Positions 19,430 to 30,540 of a stretch of DNA of 64,000 nucleotides are shown one piece after another. Within the stretch, counting starts at the first letter, position 1. The number at the start of each line of letters is the position of its first letter. Made by a program: the position numbers and the translations under genes. The notes under the pieces are model-generated. The model was not told the DNA's origin. It ran no database searches and saw nothing but the letters and a program-made list of their open reading frames with translations. The DNA is from Auanema rhodensis (lineage: Eukaryota; Nematoda; Chromadorea; Rhabditida; Rhabditidae), in assembly GCA_964057225.1 (NCBI GenBank), contig OZ059896.1, forward strand, positions 12,322,501 through 12,386,500. The letters run 5' to 3'.

Positions 19430-20078
19430 GTTTTAAAATGATAAAGTAAGGTTTTGTCTACAATTCAGCAAAATAATTATCAAAGTTCATGCTCCCTAAC
19501 TCAAGATATAAATATGTAAATTTAGTCCGAATATGGACGTCAGATATTTTTTCATAACTTCCTTCCCATCGATACTTTGAGATTGAAACTGAAAATTCTA
19601 AAAGCCTGAACTATTACAAACTACATTATCCTGAAAATTAAATTTGTTGCCACTTCAAATATTATAAGAAAAAAAAGGCAATCGCCCGCAACATATTCTC
19701 CCCCCTCTGCGAAACAAGCGAAGTTAAGCATCAAAACAAAGTCAATAACAATACATAGCCCAAAACACCGCGGCATAAAACAATTTACCAATCCCAAATC
19801 ACATAAAAAAACAAAGACACAAAAAACAGATATCGTCGAAAGAAAAACTTTAGAAAAAAATTATCCCGAGCGCTAAACCTATTTCTAAAAACGTAGCAAG
19901 CAAAGAAAGATCAACAAAAATACAAGAAGGACACCCAACCAACACCATACCCCGAGCGGACACCCAACCAACACCATATCCCGAGCGCTAAACCTATTTC
20001 TAAAAACGTAGCAAGCAAAGAAAGATCAACAAAAATACAAGAAGGACACCCAACCAACACCATACCGAATACCGAATA
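19430..20078. other. No gene; local 115-bp tandem duplication
   Basis: A-rich non-coding sequence. The segment with CGAGCGCTAAACC and CACCCAACCAACACCATA appears twice (about 19864 and 19980), a duplication absent in unit 2 at 24150-24248. Confidence 0.55.
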
Positions 20079-20937
20079 GGGGGCGTGGTTAGTAAATTTT
20101 GCACGGCTCTCTACTCTCATCCTCTCATAGTCTGTTTGGATTTCTCAACTTGGAACCATTGGAAATCCAAATGGAATGTGGTGGTTCCACCGCGATCCTT
20201 CCATTTGGACAGGATCTCATAAAGGAACTCAAGCGCTACCTTCTACAACTTTTATTCAATTAAAAATCTTATCTCTCTAAAAAGTTAGCTCATAATATTT
20301 TTTATTAAAAACTCTAAAACTTTTCTATTGAAAATTATATCCAAAACTCTTTACAAAACTCAGTTTTATATTCATTATGTTATTCTCATAAATCATTTTC
20401 ATTTATGCATAATAGTACTTATTTATCATTTTCTCTATCCAAAATCCTATATACGAAAAAAATATTCAAATTCAATAAATAACTTGTCAAAGAATTATAA
20501 GTTTATCTTCACATTTGAACAAAAATAGTTAATTTCTTTATAAAATTATTTTCGAATTAAGAAATAAAAAGGAATATTGCTTTTATACCTCTCAATCTTA
20601 ATCATCTTATCATACTATCTTTTCATAATTTTTTTATGTTCGTTCATAAAACTATTATTGTTATACTACTACACTATATTCTCATAAAATTCCAAATTCC
20701 GATTACCTTAGCACCTGAAAAAGCGAAAAATAATTAAATTAATCAATAAGTTTCAACTAGTTAAAAATAATGCCAGACACTCAAGAGACTTGAGCGGAGG
20801 CCGACCTTCAGGATAAGACGTACGCCCCAAGAAATAATTAGAGAATTTTGAATTGAAATCTGCTCCACATTGATATTAATAATAAGAGTGGTCTCGCCAT
20901 CATAGTCAGGGAGCAGGATGCAAAAGGCAGCTGACAT

Positions 20938-22455
20938 ACAGTAGCGGACAAAAATATATAGCCTTTTTGGAATTTGTGTTTTTTTTAATCTATTTTTTTC
21001 TAACTAACTTGAAAAAAACTAGATAATGTATTTTCATCATGAGAAATAAATATATAAAAGTTATTATCACTTTCAGAAATTCGAAAACCTTTTTTTTTTT
21101 TAATCTTTTATTGACCATATGCTTTTTAACTCAATGTAACATGCATATCAACACTAACTAGAATTATTAGAAAAAAAATTCTAAAAACTAAATTACATAA
21201 TTATACTTCATAAAACAATAATACACTCCTAATACTTTGTAGCATACCCGTTCGCTTTGATCACAGCCCGACAGCGTTGAGGCATTGACTCCAGCAAAGC
21301 ATCGATTCGATGCTGTGGAATACTTCTCCATGCTTCTCTCAATTGGGAGAATTTTTCTTTCAGGACTTAGACTTGGCCAGTCCATTTGCTAAAGGTTCTT
21401 GTTTTCGAACCACTTTTTCACGTCATGGGAGCGATGCTTCGGATCATTGTCGTCTTGATAAATGAAATGTTGTCCGATATTTTCTTCAGCATACGGCAAC
21501 ATTGAGTCCTCCAGAATCTTTAAATAGTCGAATCTTGTCATGATTCCTTTTATGTGCACCAAAGGACCGACTCCATTTGCGGAGAAACAACCCCAGACAA
21601 AACAGGAACCTCCGCCATGTTTCACTGTTGGAGTTTGGTACTTCGGATCATACCGTTTCCCGATAGGTCTTCTTATATAGTGTATACCGTCTGTTCCAAA
21701 CATGGTATACTTGCTCTCGTCTGAGAAGACGACCTTTTTTCCACTGATTCTGTCCCCAACTTAGATGCTCGCGAGCCCAAAGCACACGGGCTTTACGATT
21801 CTTTGCAGAGATGCACAGAGACGTTTTCGAACAGTTCTAACGGACGGTCTCTGGTTTTCCGGAAGCTGTAGATCCACCAGAATCTGTGTAGCATCTTTTC
21901 TGGGATCGCTTCTGGAGATCCTGATGATGTTTCTGTGGGTTACTCTGTCCGTAACCCGTGGTCGTCCTGTGCTTTTTTATGAATAAAGTCTCCTTGAACT
22001 GTCCACCTTCTTAACATGTTGGTGACAGTCTTTCTACTGATTCCAAATTGAGCAGCGAGCTGTTGATGCTTCATCCCTTGGCTTCTCCCTCTGATTATCG
22101 CATTTTGAACCTCCTCGGACAAGTTTTTCGAACCTCTTTGTCTTGCCATGCTAGGAAGATGAAAAATTATCTATTTTTTAATGAAATATAGAAAAAAAAC
22201 TGATAAAGACTTGAAAAACTTCAAAAAAAAACCAAAAAATTATTGTGGTTCAAAATGTGTTTTCAACGTATTTTCAATATGTTTTTAGTTTTTGCTTAAT
22301 ATGGATGTCAACATCTTTCTAAAAATATTTTTTTAACAAGTTTTTATATTTTAAACATTATTATTATTATTCATTTAGAGTGCAATCAGTTTTGGTAACG
22401 ATCCAAAAAGTTATATCAATCAACAGAAAACGCTATATCTTTTTGTCCGCTACTG
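20938..22455 (-). mobile_element. Tc1-like element 'a', copy 2
   Basis: Duplicate of 16648-18165 with the same terminal repeats, TA flanks and disabling mutations; transposase start at 22149. It arose by the tandem duplication, not by transposition. Confidence 0.85.
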
Positions 22456-22685
22456 TACCTGTGACTCAGATAGGTTAATGAGGTTTGTGAAAATGAAATG
22501 ATAACAAAAATTCTATTTTGTATCCTTGTCCCAAAACACTGGCGAACTATTGACTTTATTGACATGAACAGATAACCAAAAAATTTTAAACTTTCAAAAA
22601 ATCATAAAAAATATTTTCCGAACAAAAATAAAAAAGTTTATCGTAAAAACAATACTTTGAACTATCAAGAAACTAAAAAAAATAC

Positions 22686-23719
22686 TTAATATTGTGTCCC
22701 ATGCCCTCTAGCTTCAATCACCGCTTTGCATCTTCGTGGCATTGATGCAACTAGTTTTTCCAGAAGTCTTCGTGGCAATTTATTCCAGGTTTCCCTCAGG
22801 ATCTTCATTTTTTCAACCGGTTTCTTGCAGTTCGTTCCTCTGACCCTCCACTCCAATATCGACCACAAATTTTTAATCGGGTTGAGGTCAGGGCTCTGTG
22901 AAGGCCACTTCATCAGCGTCACCCCGTTACTAGCCATCCACTCCTTGGCAACACGTGACGTGTGTTTTGGGTCGTTATCCTGCTGATAGATGAAGCCTCT
23001 ACGGAATTTTGAGCGAGCGTATGGATACATTACATTCTCCAGAAGGTTTCTGTACCCATATTGATCCATGGTTCCTTCAATTTGGTGCAAGGGACCAACT
23101 TCAGATGACGTGAAGGCTCCCCACACCATCACTGAGCCTCCACCAAACTTGGTGGTGCCAGTGGTGTATCTTCTATGGTACCTGAAACCAGTGGGACGTC
23201 CGACTCTCCTAGCTCCACCATTCCCAGCCAACATGAACTTGCACTTGAACCTGAACTTTCATCCGTCCAGATGCATTTCTTTCATTGCTCCGGGGTCCAG
23301 TTTACGTGCTCCTTAGCAAATTCCAGACGCTTTTTGACGTTCCTCTTAGAAAGTAGAGGTTTTTTGGCCGAGGAGTGGGAACGTGACCCTTGTGCCAACA
23401 ACCTGGTACAAATTGTCCTAGCGGAGCAAACGTTGGGCTTCAGCAACTTCAGCTCTTCACGGATTTCCTGAGACGTCGTGAAGGGATTAATGACAGCTAA
23501 CCTTCTTATCACTCTGTCTTCTCGTTCTGTGGTAGATCTTGGTCTTCCTTGATTCTGCAGTCTTCCGTCATCTCCAGAATGTCCTTTCCTGACGATATCT
23601 CCTACTGTAGACTTTGGGACACCCAGAAGACGTCCAACAGCACCTTGGGTCATGCCAGATGCATGTGCTTGTAGAATTGATTTTCTTAGATCTTCAGAAA
23701 CAAAAAAACCCCTTGTCAT
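22686..23719 (-). pseudogene. Tc1-like transposase 'b', copy 2
   Basis: Duplicate of 18396-19429 with the same internal TGA and frameshift, carried by tandem unit 2. Confidence 0.8.
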
Positions 23720-24248
23720 GTTTTAAAATGATAAAGTAAGGTTTTGTCTACAATTCAGCAAAATAATTATCAAAGTTCATGCTCCCTAACTCAAGATATA
23801 AATATGTAAATTTAGTCCGAATATGGACGTCAGATATTTTTTCATAACTTCCTTCCCATCGATACTTTGAGATTGAAACTGAAAATTCTAAAAGCCTGAA
23901 CTATTACAAACTACATTATCCTGAAAATTAAATTTGTTGCCACTTCAAATATTATAAGAAAAAAAAGGCAATCGCCCGCAACATATTCTCCCCCCTCTGC
24001 GAAACAAGCGAAGTTAAGCATCAAAACAAAGTCAATAACAATACATAGCCCAAAACACCGCGGCATAAAACAATTTACCAATCCCAAATCACATAAAAAA
24101 ACAAAGACACAAAAAACAGATATCGTCGAAAGAAAAACTTTAGAAAAAAATTATCCCGAGCGCTAAACCTATTTCTAAAAACGTAGCAAGCAAAGAAAGA
24201 TCAACAAAAATACAAGAAGGACACCCAACCAACACCATACCGAATACA

Positions 24249-25768
24249 ATTAATCTAATCAATCCCTAAATAGCGGAACACCAGACAACGAAAGCATATG
24301 TAGTTAGCATAGAAAACAAAACGCTGAGACCAGGAGAAACAAGAACGCTCACGCTAGAAGTACACGATCCATAAAGCTGTGAACAGGCGTTTCTAGATTG
24401 TAAGAAACCAGGCAACAAACTTTTTTTCACGCCTACTATATTTACGCCCACTGGATACGGAGTACAAATTTACGCGACGAACATTTGCGAACAGCCACTC
24501 GAGATTCAAATGAATCAAGAAATAGGGATAGCAGAAGCGATACCAAAGGACAAACAAGATAAATACGAAGGACAATACATACCTCCGGAAGCTCGATGGG
24601 AAGAACAACTGCCATATTTCCCAGATAATTTTATCAATGAGCTTGACCTTTCAGAAGCCTGTTTCTCGCAAATCGAACAACAGCAACTGAAAGAAATGAT
24701 TTTACTACATAAACAAGCGTTTCTCAACGAAGATAGAAATATCGGACTCTTCCTAGAACCAATCGAACACTCCATTCCAATTATGCCAAGAAAAACACCT
24801 TCGTTTAAAATAACTTATCGAATACCACTCTCCCAACAAGAAGAAGTGGAGAAACAAATGGAAGAAATGCTCGGGCAAGGAATCATTGAGCCATAAAATT
24901 TAATGACAACTAGTCCAGTAATTTTGGTAAAGAAGAAAGACAAAACTTACAGATTTGTAACGGACTTTCGAGCTCTGAATGCAATCACTCAGAAACAAGT
25001 ATATGTTATATCAAACATACAAGTCATCCTAGACTTGGCCGCTGGAGCAAGGATCTTCAGCAACTTTGATCTAGTATCCGGATTTTTCCAAATACCCCTC
25101 AAGAAAGAAGATCGTCATCTTCCAGCTTTCACAACAACAAGCGGAACTTACCAATATTCAGCACATTTAAAAGATATTGAAGAAATTTTGAAAGCAGTTA
25201 CTCAAATAGGATTGAAAATAAAACTGAAAAAATGCGCATTCGCAAGAAAGAAAGTAAAATTTCTAGGATACATAGTTGGACAAGAAGGAATTAAACCGGA
25301 CCCACATCAAATCAAGGCAATACGAGATTATCCTCAACGAAAATCAACAAAAGGAGTAAGAGCTTTCATGGGAGTAGTAAACTACTTTAGAAGGTTCATA
25401 AAGAATGCTGCAGGAATAGCAACACCACTATACAACCTCACTCGGAAAGACACTCCATTCAAATGGACAGAAAAAGAAGAAATTACTTTTAATACTTTGA
25501 AGAAAACATTAACTCAAGCACTTGTGTTACAAGCACCAATCCTGAAACAACCATATGTTATTGAAAGTGATGGAAGTATGATAGCAGTTGGCGCCGTACT
25601 ACTTCAAGCGAAAGACGATCAAGAACCATTACATCCAATAGCTTTTGCTTGTCGGAAACTCAACAAAGCCGAAAGGAATTATCCACCAAAGAGGTAGAAG
25701 CATTAGCTCTTACATTCACCGTCAAACAATTTTGCACCTACATACTAGGAACAGCAACCAAAATTGAC
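24249..25768 (+). pseudogene. Ty3/gypsy retroelement pol fragment (RT and RNase H)
   Basis: Linker and reverse transcriptase start near 24450; MLGQGIIEP is followed by one TAA in frame and then SPVILVKKKDKTYRFVTDFRALNAIT, the classic RT motif 1-2 region. After TTSGTYQYSAHL the RT jumps straight to KDIEEILKAV, so the block with the catalytic YxDD is deleted. RNase H follows (ESDGSMIAVGAVLLQ), with a one-base frameshift near 25690 before the EALAL stretch. It ends abruptly at 25768 against penton sequence. No LTR, gag or integrase attached; inactive. Confidence 0.85.
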
Positions 25769-26020
25769 GTCACAATTTTAACATGTAATGTAACAACTGT
25801 GGAACCATAATTAAATTGCATAGGGAACCAAATTCATCTAAAATCTCAATACGTATAGTATCGAGTGTTTGTTTAGTGATTGGTACATAACGAATAGGAT
25901 TAAATGTTTTGACAATCATTTTACCAAATTCAGTGGGAGGCGGTACAGGTAAACATGCAAGTAAGTTGGCTTTCACATTACCGAGAATGGAATATTCTAC
26001 ACTATCACAATATATATATA
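25769..26020 (-). pseudogene. Penton-like gene, C-terminal fragment
   Basis: Reads leftward with LACLPVPPPTEFGKMIVKTFNPIRYVPI and IRIEILDEFG, matching residues about 200-285 of the protein at 6146-7003. A deletion near the end shifts the frame. Bounded on the left by the gypsy fragment and on the right by a Tc1-like insertion at a TA. Confidence 0.8.
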
Positions 26021-26790
26021 CAGGGTGGCGCTTAAGTATGTTCGCAAAAATTAAAGTGCAAATTTTTCAAATAGTTGACCTTATATTCCAAAACAAACAA
26101 AATATTAATATTAAAAACATCCAAATAAAGATTTAAAATTGAAAAAAAAGTTATTTAAATATTATATTCCTTGACAATATGAAGCCTTCGCCTCATAGAC
26201 CCTCCATCGCCAGACTTCATGATCTGGGCTATCGTGCCTGTGATATTGCTAAGCAGCTGAATTTCAACCGAAGAACAGTTGAGAAGATCATCAAGCAATA
26301 CAGAGAAAGAGCAAGTGTTGAACCTCTTAAAAAAACAGGAAGACCACGAACAATCAACGTTCCGAAGATGAGAAAGATCATTAAGAAGAGGATTCAAAGG
26401 AATAACGAGCTCAGTCTCAACAAATTGAGTTCAAGCCTCAACATCTTAAGAAACTGTTCAACGGATCGTCAAAAATGAGTTGGAGCTTCACAGTTATCGC
26501 CTCACTCGCTCACATCATCTGACTGAGAATGCCATGAAGAACAGGCTGGAAAAAGCTAAGAAGCTGCTTCACGAAATCAAAGAGGGCCGCTTGATCAACG
26601 TGTTATGGACTGATGAGAAAATTTTTACTGTTGAGCCATGTGAAAATCCACAAAACCACCGTCAACTTTTGAAGCAGAATCAGAATAAAAGAGGAGATGT
26701 TAAAATAGTTGGAAGAAAACTATTCAGTTCTTTGGTGATGGTTTGGGCCGGTGTTACAATGGAGAAGAAGACACCTCTGATTTTCATCTA
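26021..26790 (+). pseudogene. Tc1/mariner-type element 'c', 3' truncated
   Basis: Starts at a TA with CAGGGTGGCGC, a plausible transposon tip. The frame at 26179 encodes a helix-turn-helix N-terminus (ACDIAKQLNFNRRTVEKIIKQY) and a KKTGRPRT hook. After a frameshift near 26478 comes VLWTDEKIFTVEP with the first catalytic Asp, and LVMVWAGVTMEKKTPLIF. It is cut off at about 26790 by retroelement sequence, so the other catalytic residues and the right end are gone. A different subfamily from Tc1 'a', 'b' and the mariner. Confidence 0.75.
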
Positions 26791-27422
26791 TTTTTCCTTT
26801 TCCAATAATGGTGTTTCCTGTTAACTTAACCTTATAATTTGCAGTGTTGATGGCAAATATTGTGAGTGGTGAAGTCTTGATAGCAGTAGGTGTGAATTGA
26901 ATAGGTCCATTTCCACATCGTATAAGAGCGTATTGTTTTGGTTGTAATTCTTTTGCCAATTGTAGACAAATCATAGCTTTACTTTTGGGTGGAATAATTG
27001 ATTCTCTAATGTTTATAATTGACACGGTGTCTGAACTGATGCGAAAACTCTTTTGGTTAGCGGGTAATAATGGTAGAAAATGGTTTCCAACTAGTAATTG
27101 TTTGCGTAAAGCTTGTAGAGAAGTTGTTATTCCTTTTTCTTCTAATGCTTTCATGATGTCCACACCAAGTAACATTTCAGTAGGAAAATTTTTATCCTCA
27201 TAGATAAAAAATGTGTGTCAAAGATGGTATCCAGCAATAACGATATCCAATGTTATTGTACCCAGAAAGTTGAATATTGATCCATTTGCTGTGGTGACAG
27301 AGATTTTAGTTGAGTTGAAATTCTCTTTTCCTAAATAGCGTACTGATGATTTCTTTAAATTCCTTTCCTTTCGATTCCTTTCCTGCTCTGCTATCCCATA
27401 AAGCTACGAGTTTTGTTATTTT
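26791..27422 (-). pseudogene. Retroelement aspartic protease fragment
   Basis: Leftward, beginning beside the hairpin at 27423: KLVALWDSRAG resembles the retropepsin site, with Arg where Gly is expected in Asp-Ser/Thr-Gly. Later comes ANGSIFNFLGTITLDI-like sequence, a stop near 27225, and EMLLGVDIMKAL, the second conserved protease end. The region then runs to about 26800 as the protease-RT linker. It belongs to a Ty3/gypsy-like element. Its order relative to env (env upstream on the same strand) is wrong for an intact element, so the locus is rearranged. Confidence 0.6.
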
Positions 27423-27482
27423 GATAAGTGTTATTTGGAAACACCCGTCCGTGATGACGGGTGTTTCCAAATAACACTTATC
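27423..27482. repeat. Perfect hairpin at env/protease junction
   Basis: Arms of 27 bp (27423-27449 and 27456-27482) match perfectly around the 6-base loop CGTGAT. It sits exactly where envelope-like sequence changes to protease sequence, suggesting a fold-back junction. Confidence 0.9.
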
Positions 27483-27975
27483 TTTGTTTGTGTGGTTGCG
27501 ATAAATGTAGAGTGGTTCTATTGGTTGACTGGTTGAAACCCGAATAAGATTTCGCCCAATAATTCGAGCAACTATATCATCTCGTTGCATAATAGATCTG
27601 ATAGCAATTGTAGGATTAATGTTAAATATAGCTTGCCATGTCTTAATAAGTTCCAGTTGAGCATGACATATGCTGTGATGCTGATGATGAAATTTTTCGA
27701 CCAGTATGGTTCTCATTCGTTCGAATACATAGTTGAGCTTGTTGATGGTAGTTAATGCATCTCGATGTCGGAGTATAGTATTCTGGTGATCAGTTAAGTG
27801 AGTGCCGAATAATTCTTGAGCTTTCTCTATGCTTCCAATCATGGGTTGCATTGATGTCATCCCTTGAATAGTACTAATTGTTTCTTTTGTAGTAGATGAT
27901 GTATTTACAACAGGTTTTGAGGTAGCACTAAGAAATCGTGCAGTTGGCGTAGTTTTAGTGTTGATAGCTTCGACT
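27456..27975 (-). pseudogene. Envelope glycoprotein fragment (C-terminal ectodomain part)
   Basis: An open frame from 27980 encodes a Ser/Thr-rich start, a helical region and a stretch around residues 115-180 with an Asn-Pro-Thr motif, RDDIVARIIGRNL and a Cys-Tyr near DKCYLETPV. The pattern reminds me of glycoproteins of jingchuvirus type, which are class III-like fusion proteins also found in retroelements. It probably complements the N-terminal env pieces at 33486-34106. The start MVVEA comes from a leader shared with the gag fragments of the array. Family assignment is from memory of the pattern and moderately sure. Confidence 0.45.
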
Positions 27976-28093
27976 ACCATTTTTCAGAGTCAACTGATTA
28001 TGGAAGAGTGATGTAAAAATCATCGACAAACCACCACTTGATACGTGTTCACTATTGCAAATGAAATTATTTGCATTTTAGGTACATGTACAA
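27976..28093 (-). pseudogene. Penton-like gene start and divergent promoter, fragment
   Basis: Inverse of about 6068-6195: the promoter palindrome (one arm mutated) and the first 20 codons of the penton gene, with the ATG damaged. The retroelement insertion is joined right after the GTTGACTCTGAAAAA stretch. It ends at the hAT insertion and resumes at 30450. Confidence 0.75.
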
Positions 28094-30441
28094 CAGGGCT
28101 GGGCGGATACCCGGGTCCGGTCCGGAATTACCCGGTTTTTACGGTATTCAGAAAGTCCGTATTTGCGGATACATTTTCCGGGTATCTGACCGGGTATTCA
28201 TAGTTGTATTGTTAGGCTTTTGTTGAGTTTTTTCTGGTGTATCAAAGCATAGTTGGGCTATAATCTTTTTCTTTAGATGGTTTCTAAGTATATGAAATAT
28301 TTCAAAAAAAGAGGAAACAATTATGTATGTAACAAGTGCAATGAAACATTGTCTGTTCAAAAAGATCATGGCACAAGTCACTTGCGTCGTCATCTTCTGA
28401 ATTTTCATCCAGACTTGATAGAGGTTTTTTGCTCAACTTGTTATATTTATTAGTTTCATGCAGGAAAATACGATGAAAAAAACTCCTAGTTCTGAGAAGA
28501 AACAAATGAATATGGAAGTTTTTTTAAGTTTTTCCAAACAGAAAAATGAAAAAATTGAACGAGCTATTGCTCTAAGGATAGCTACGGATGCCAGACCGTT
28601 TTCAATTGTAGAATCTCCAGGTTTCAAAAATTTAATTCAAACTTTGGACTCTAAGTAAGAACTCAATTCACAATATTATTGTATCTATTTTTCAGTTTGA
28701 AATTGAAAACAAGACAGCACTTTTCTAGAACATTAATTCCATCTTTGTATGAAGAATATAAAGCTAAAGTTTTTGAAAAGCTGCAAGGAGCTTTTTCTTT
28801 CTCCATCACTATTGATGGGTGGGAGAGTTCCAACTCCAAACACAGTCTTTTTGCAGTTGCAATCCATTTTCTGGATAAAATAACGCTGGAGCCCCTCTTT
28901 TTCCTACTTGATGCAGTTCCTGTTCGGGGAAGTCATAATGCCGACAATCTTCATCGATGTCTTCTTCAAGCTCTGAGTATTTTCAAAATCGATGAAAACC
29001 ATATAGATTTTTTTGTTCGTGATGGGGCAAATGTGATGAGTGCAATAACCAACAGATTCAAGACTGCTTCTACGTCACATTGCTTTGCTCATCTGATACA
29101 GCTAGTTTTTCATTGTCATTACACATGATTACTGTTTTGTTCAGGCTATGGGAGATGGTCTTAAAGACATTGCAATTGTAGAAGTCAAAGAAAAATTACG
29201 TAAAATAATCAAAAAAATCAGAAGAAGCAGTACTAATCGATTTCAATTTGAATCGTATTTTGAAGAAATAACTCCTAAAACACTTATCAAAGTTTGTTCC
29301 CAGTTTTTTTCCTTAATCATGTGTCTCAGGATGTTGAAGTTAGGTGGTGTAGCATTTTTAATATGGTTAGTCGCGCGTTGGAAGTTAAAAATGAACTAGA
29401 AGCTTTTCTTGAGAACAATGAAGAGTTAGTAAGATATAATTCCCTTTCATACTCTGATTTAGTTACCCACAACTCACGAAAAAAAATTGGGATCTGTTAG
29501 TAGATCTCAAAGAGCTTCTGCAACCATTTTCAGAGATAACACTCAAGCTCCAAAACAGAAATTCTAGTATTTCCATGGTAACATCATTCTTAAAATAGAC
29601 TAGTTGGAAAAATGTTAAGGTTATTCCTATGGCTGAATTCTTGAGATCGAAGCTAGAATGTACCACGATTTCAACTATTACTTTAAAAAGCGCTAGAACA
29701 AAGCTTCTTGATAGTTTGAAAAAACGGTTGCAAGCATATTTACTTCAAAGTTCTCACGCCGTTATAGCAACTTTCTTAGATCCTCGGTTTAAAGATCGTC
29801 ATTTAAATACAAAACAAAAGGTTATTTTGTGCTTCCTATTTTAACAATTTTTTGTGCTTAGGAGTTTGTATATTCATTTTTAAATGAGAAAAACACTGCC
29901 GATACTCAAGTTGCTCGAATCAATAAAAATGATGTATCCGATGATGTTACGAGTTCATCTTTTGAAAATTGGAACATCAGAAATTTTGGGAATAAGAATG
30001 ACCAACCGGTTTCTGAAATACTTTGAATACACTTATTGATAACGTTTTCAGGAGATTGAAAGGTACATAAGCCAATCAATATCAACCACGAATGAAGCTT
30101 ACGCTTATTGGGCTGAAAACAAAGAGTTTCCTTTTTTGAAATCAATAGCTATGAAGTATTTGGGATGTCCCGCAACATCAGCTGAGGTTGAACGCATATT
30201 CAGTAGTAGCGGGTTAATTTTGAATGATCTTAGATCATCGCTCTCTGATTCTAATTTGTCAAAATTAACATTTCTTAGAACAAATGTTCCTTTGCTCGGT
30301 TATGATTAAATAAATTTTCAAAATTTAAACGTTTTAGCTAATTTTTTCATTTGAGAAAGTCTGGTCCGTTACCCGGCGGGTATTTGGGTAAAACACGGGT
30401 ACCCGGTCCGTTTCGAAAATTCTAGTATCTGCCCAGCCCTG
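28094..30441 (+). mobile_element. hAT transposon, 2348 bp, nearly intact
   Basis: Ends CAGGGCTGGGC.GATAC and its inverse form imperfect 17-bp terminal repeats. Both sides carry the 8-bp duplication ATGTACAA (28086-28093 and 30442-30449), the hAT hallmark. GC-rich subterminal repeats (CGGGTACCCGG-like) lie at both ends. It inserted into Polinton-derived promoter sequence at the left edge of the 4.58-kb array; the flank reads through when it is left out. Confidence 0.93.
28277..30309 (+). pseudogene. hAT transposase, seven exons with two lesions
   Basis: Exons 28277-28423, 28464-28654, 28696-29104, 29145-29291, 29330-29820, 29862-30008 and 30052-30309 join in phase, with introns of 40, 41, 40, 38, 41 and 43 bp. 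Exon 1 carries a BED zinc finger (YVCNKCNETL...HLRRHLLNFH). Exon 3 has the catalytic region (ITIDGWESSNSKHSLFAVAIHF and DGANVMSA). The exon 4-5 junction restores the family LIKDV..RW motif. Exon 7 holds the hATC dimerisation domain (YLGCPATSAEVERIFSSSG). Lesions: a phase shift in the A-run at 29479-29486 and a TAG at 29596. Either could be recent or a sequencing error; otherwise complete. Confidence 0.85.
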
Positions 30442-30449
30442 ATGTACAA

Positions 30450-30540
30450 GTGGTTGATTAAGGTTTTCAGCTTCAAACTACCAGTCAGACAACTGTAATA
30501 GGTGCTACCCAATGCGTTAAAACAACCCTCATAAAGCATA
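30450..30540 (+). pseudogene. ATPase 5' fragment, unit 1
   Basis: Matches the first about 27 codons of the packaging ATPase through the Walker A region. GGT before the Lys codon is changed (ATGCGTTAAAACAACC), the same defect as at 62950, and the ATG is lost. It is interrupted at a TA by Tc1 'd'. Same pieces at 35039-35129, 39620-39710 and 44201-44291. Confidence 0.7.

Larger units (their letters stand above)
15788..20078. repeat. Tandem duplication, unit 1 (4291 bp)
   Basis: Nearly identical to 20079-24248, starting in both cases with the last 37 bp of element B's right tip (GGGGGCGTGGTTAG) followed by CTCATC. Contains Tc1 element 'a' and transposase 'b'. Unit 1 is about 120 bp longer, owing to a 115-bp internal tandem duplication at about 19864-20065. 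The presence of B's tip at both starts shows the duplication followed B's insertion, unless it is an assembly artefact. Confidence 0.85.
20079..24248. repeat. Tandem duplication, unit 2
   Basis: Second copy of unit 1 at an offset of about 4290 bp, practically identical including frameshifts in both transposases. It ends near CATACCGAATAC, after which unique sequence leads into the gypsy fragment. Confidence 0.85.
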
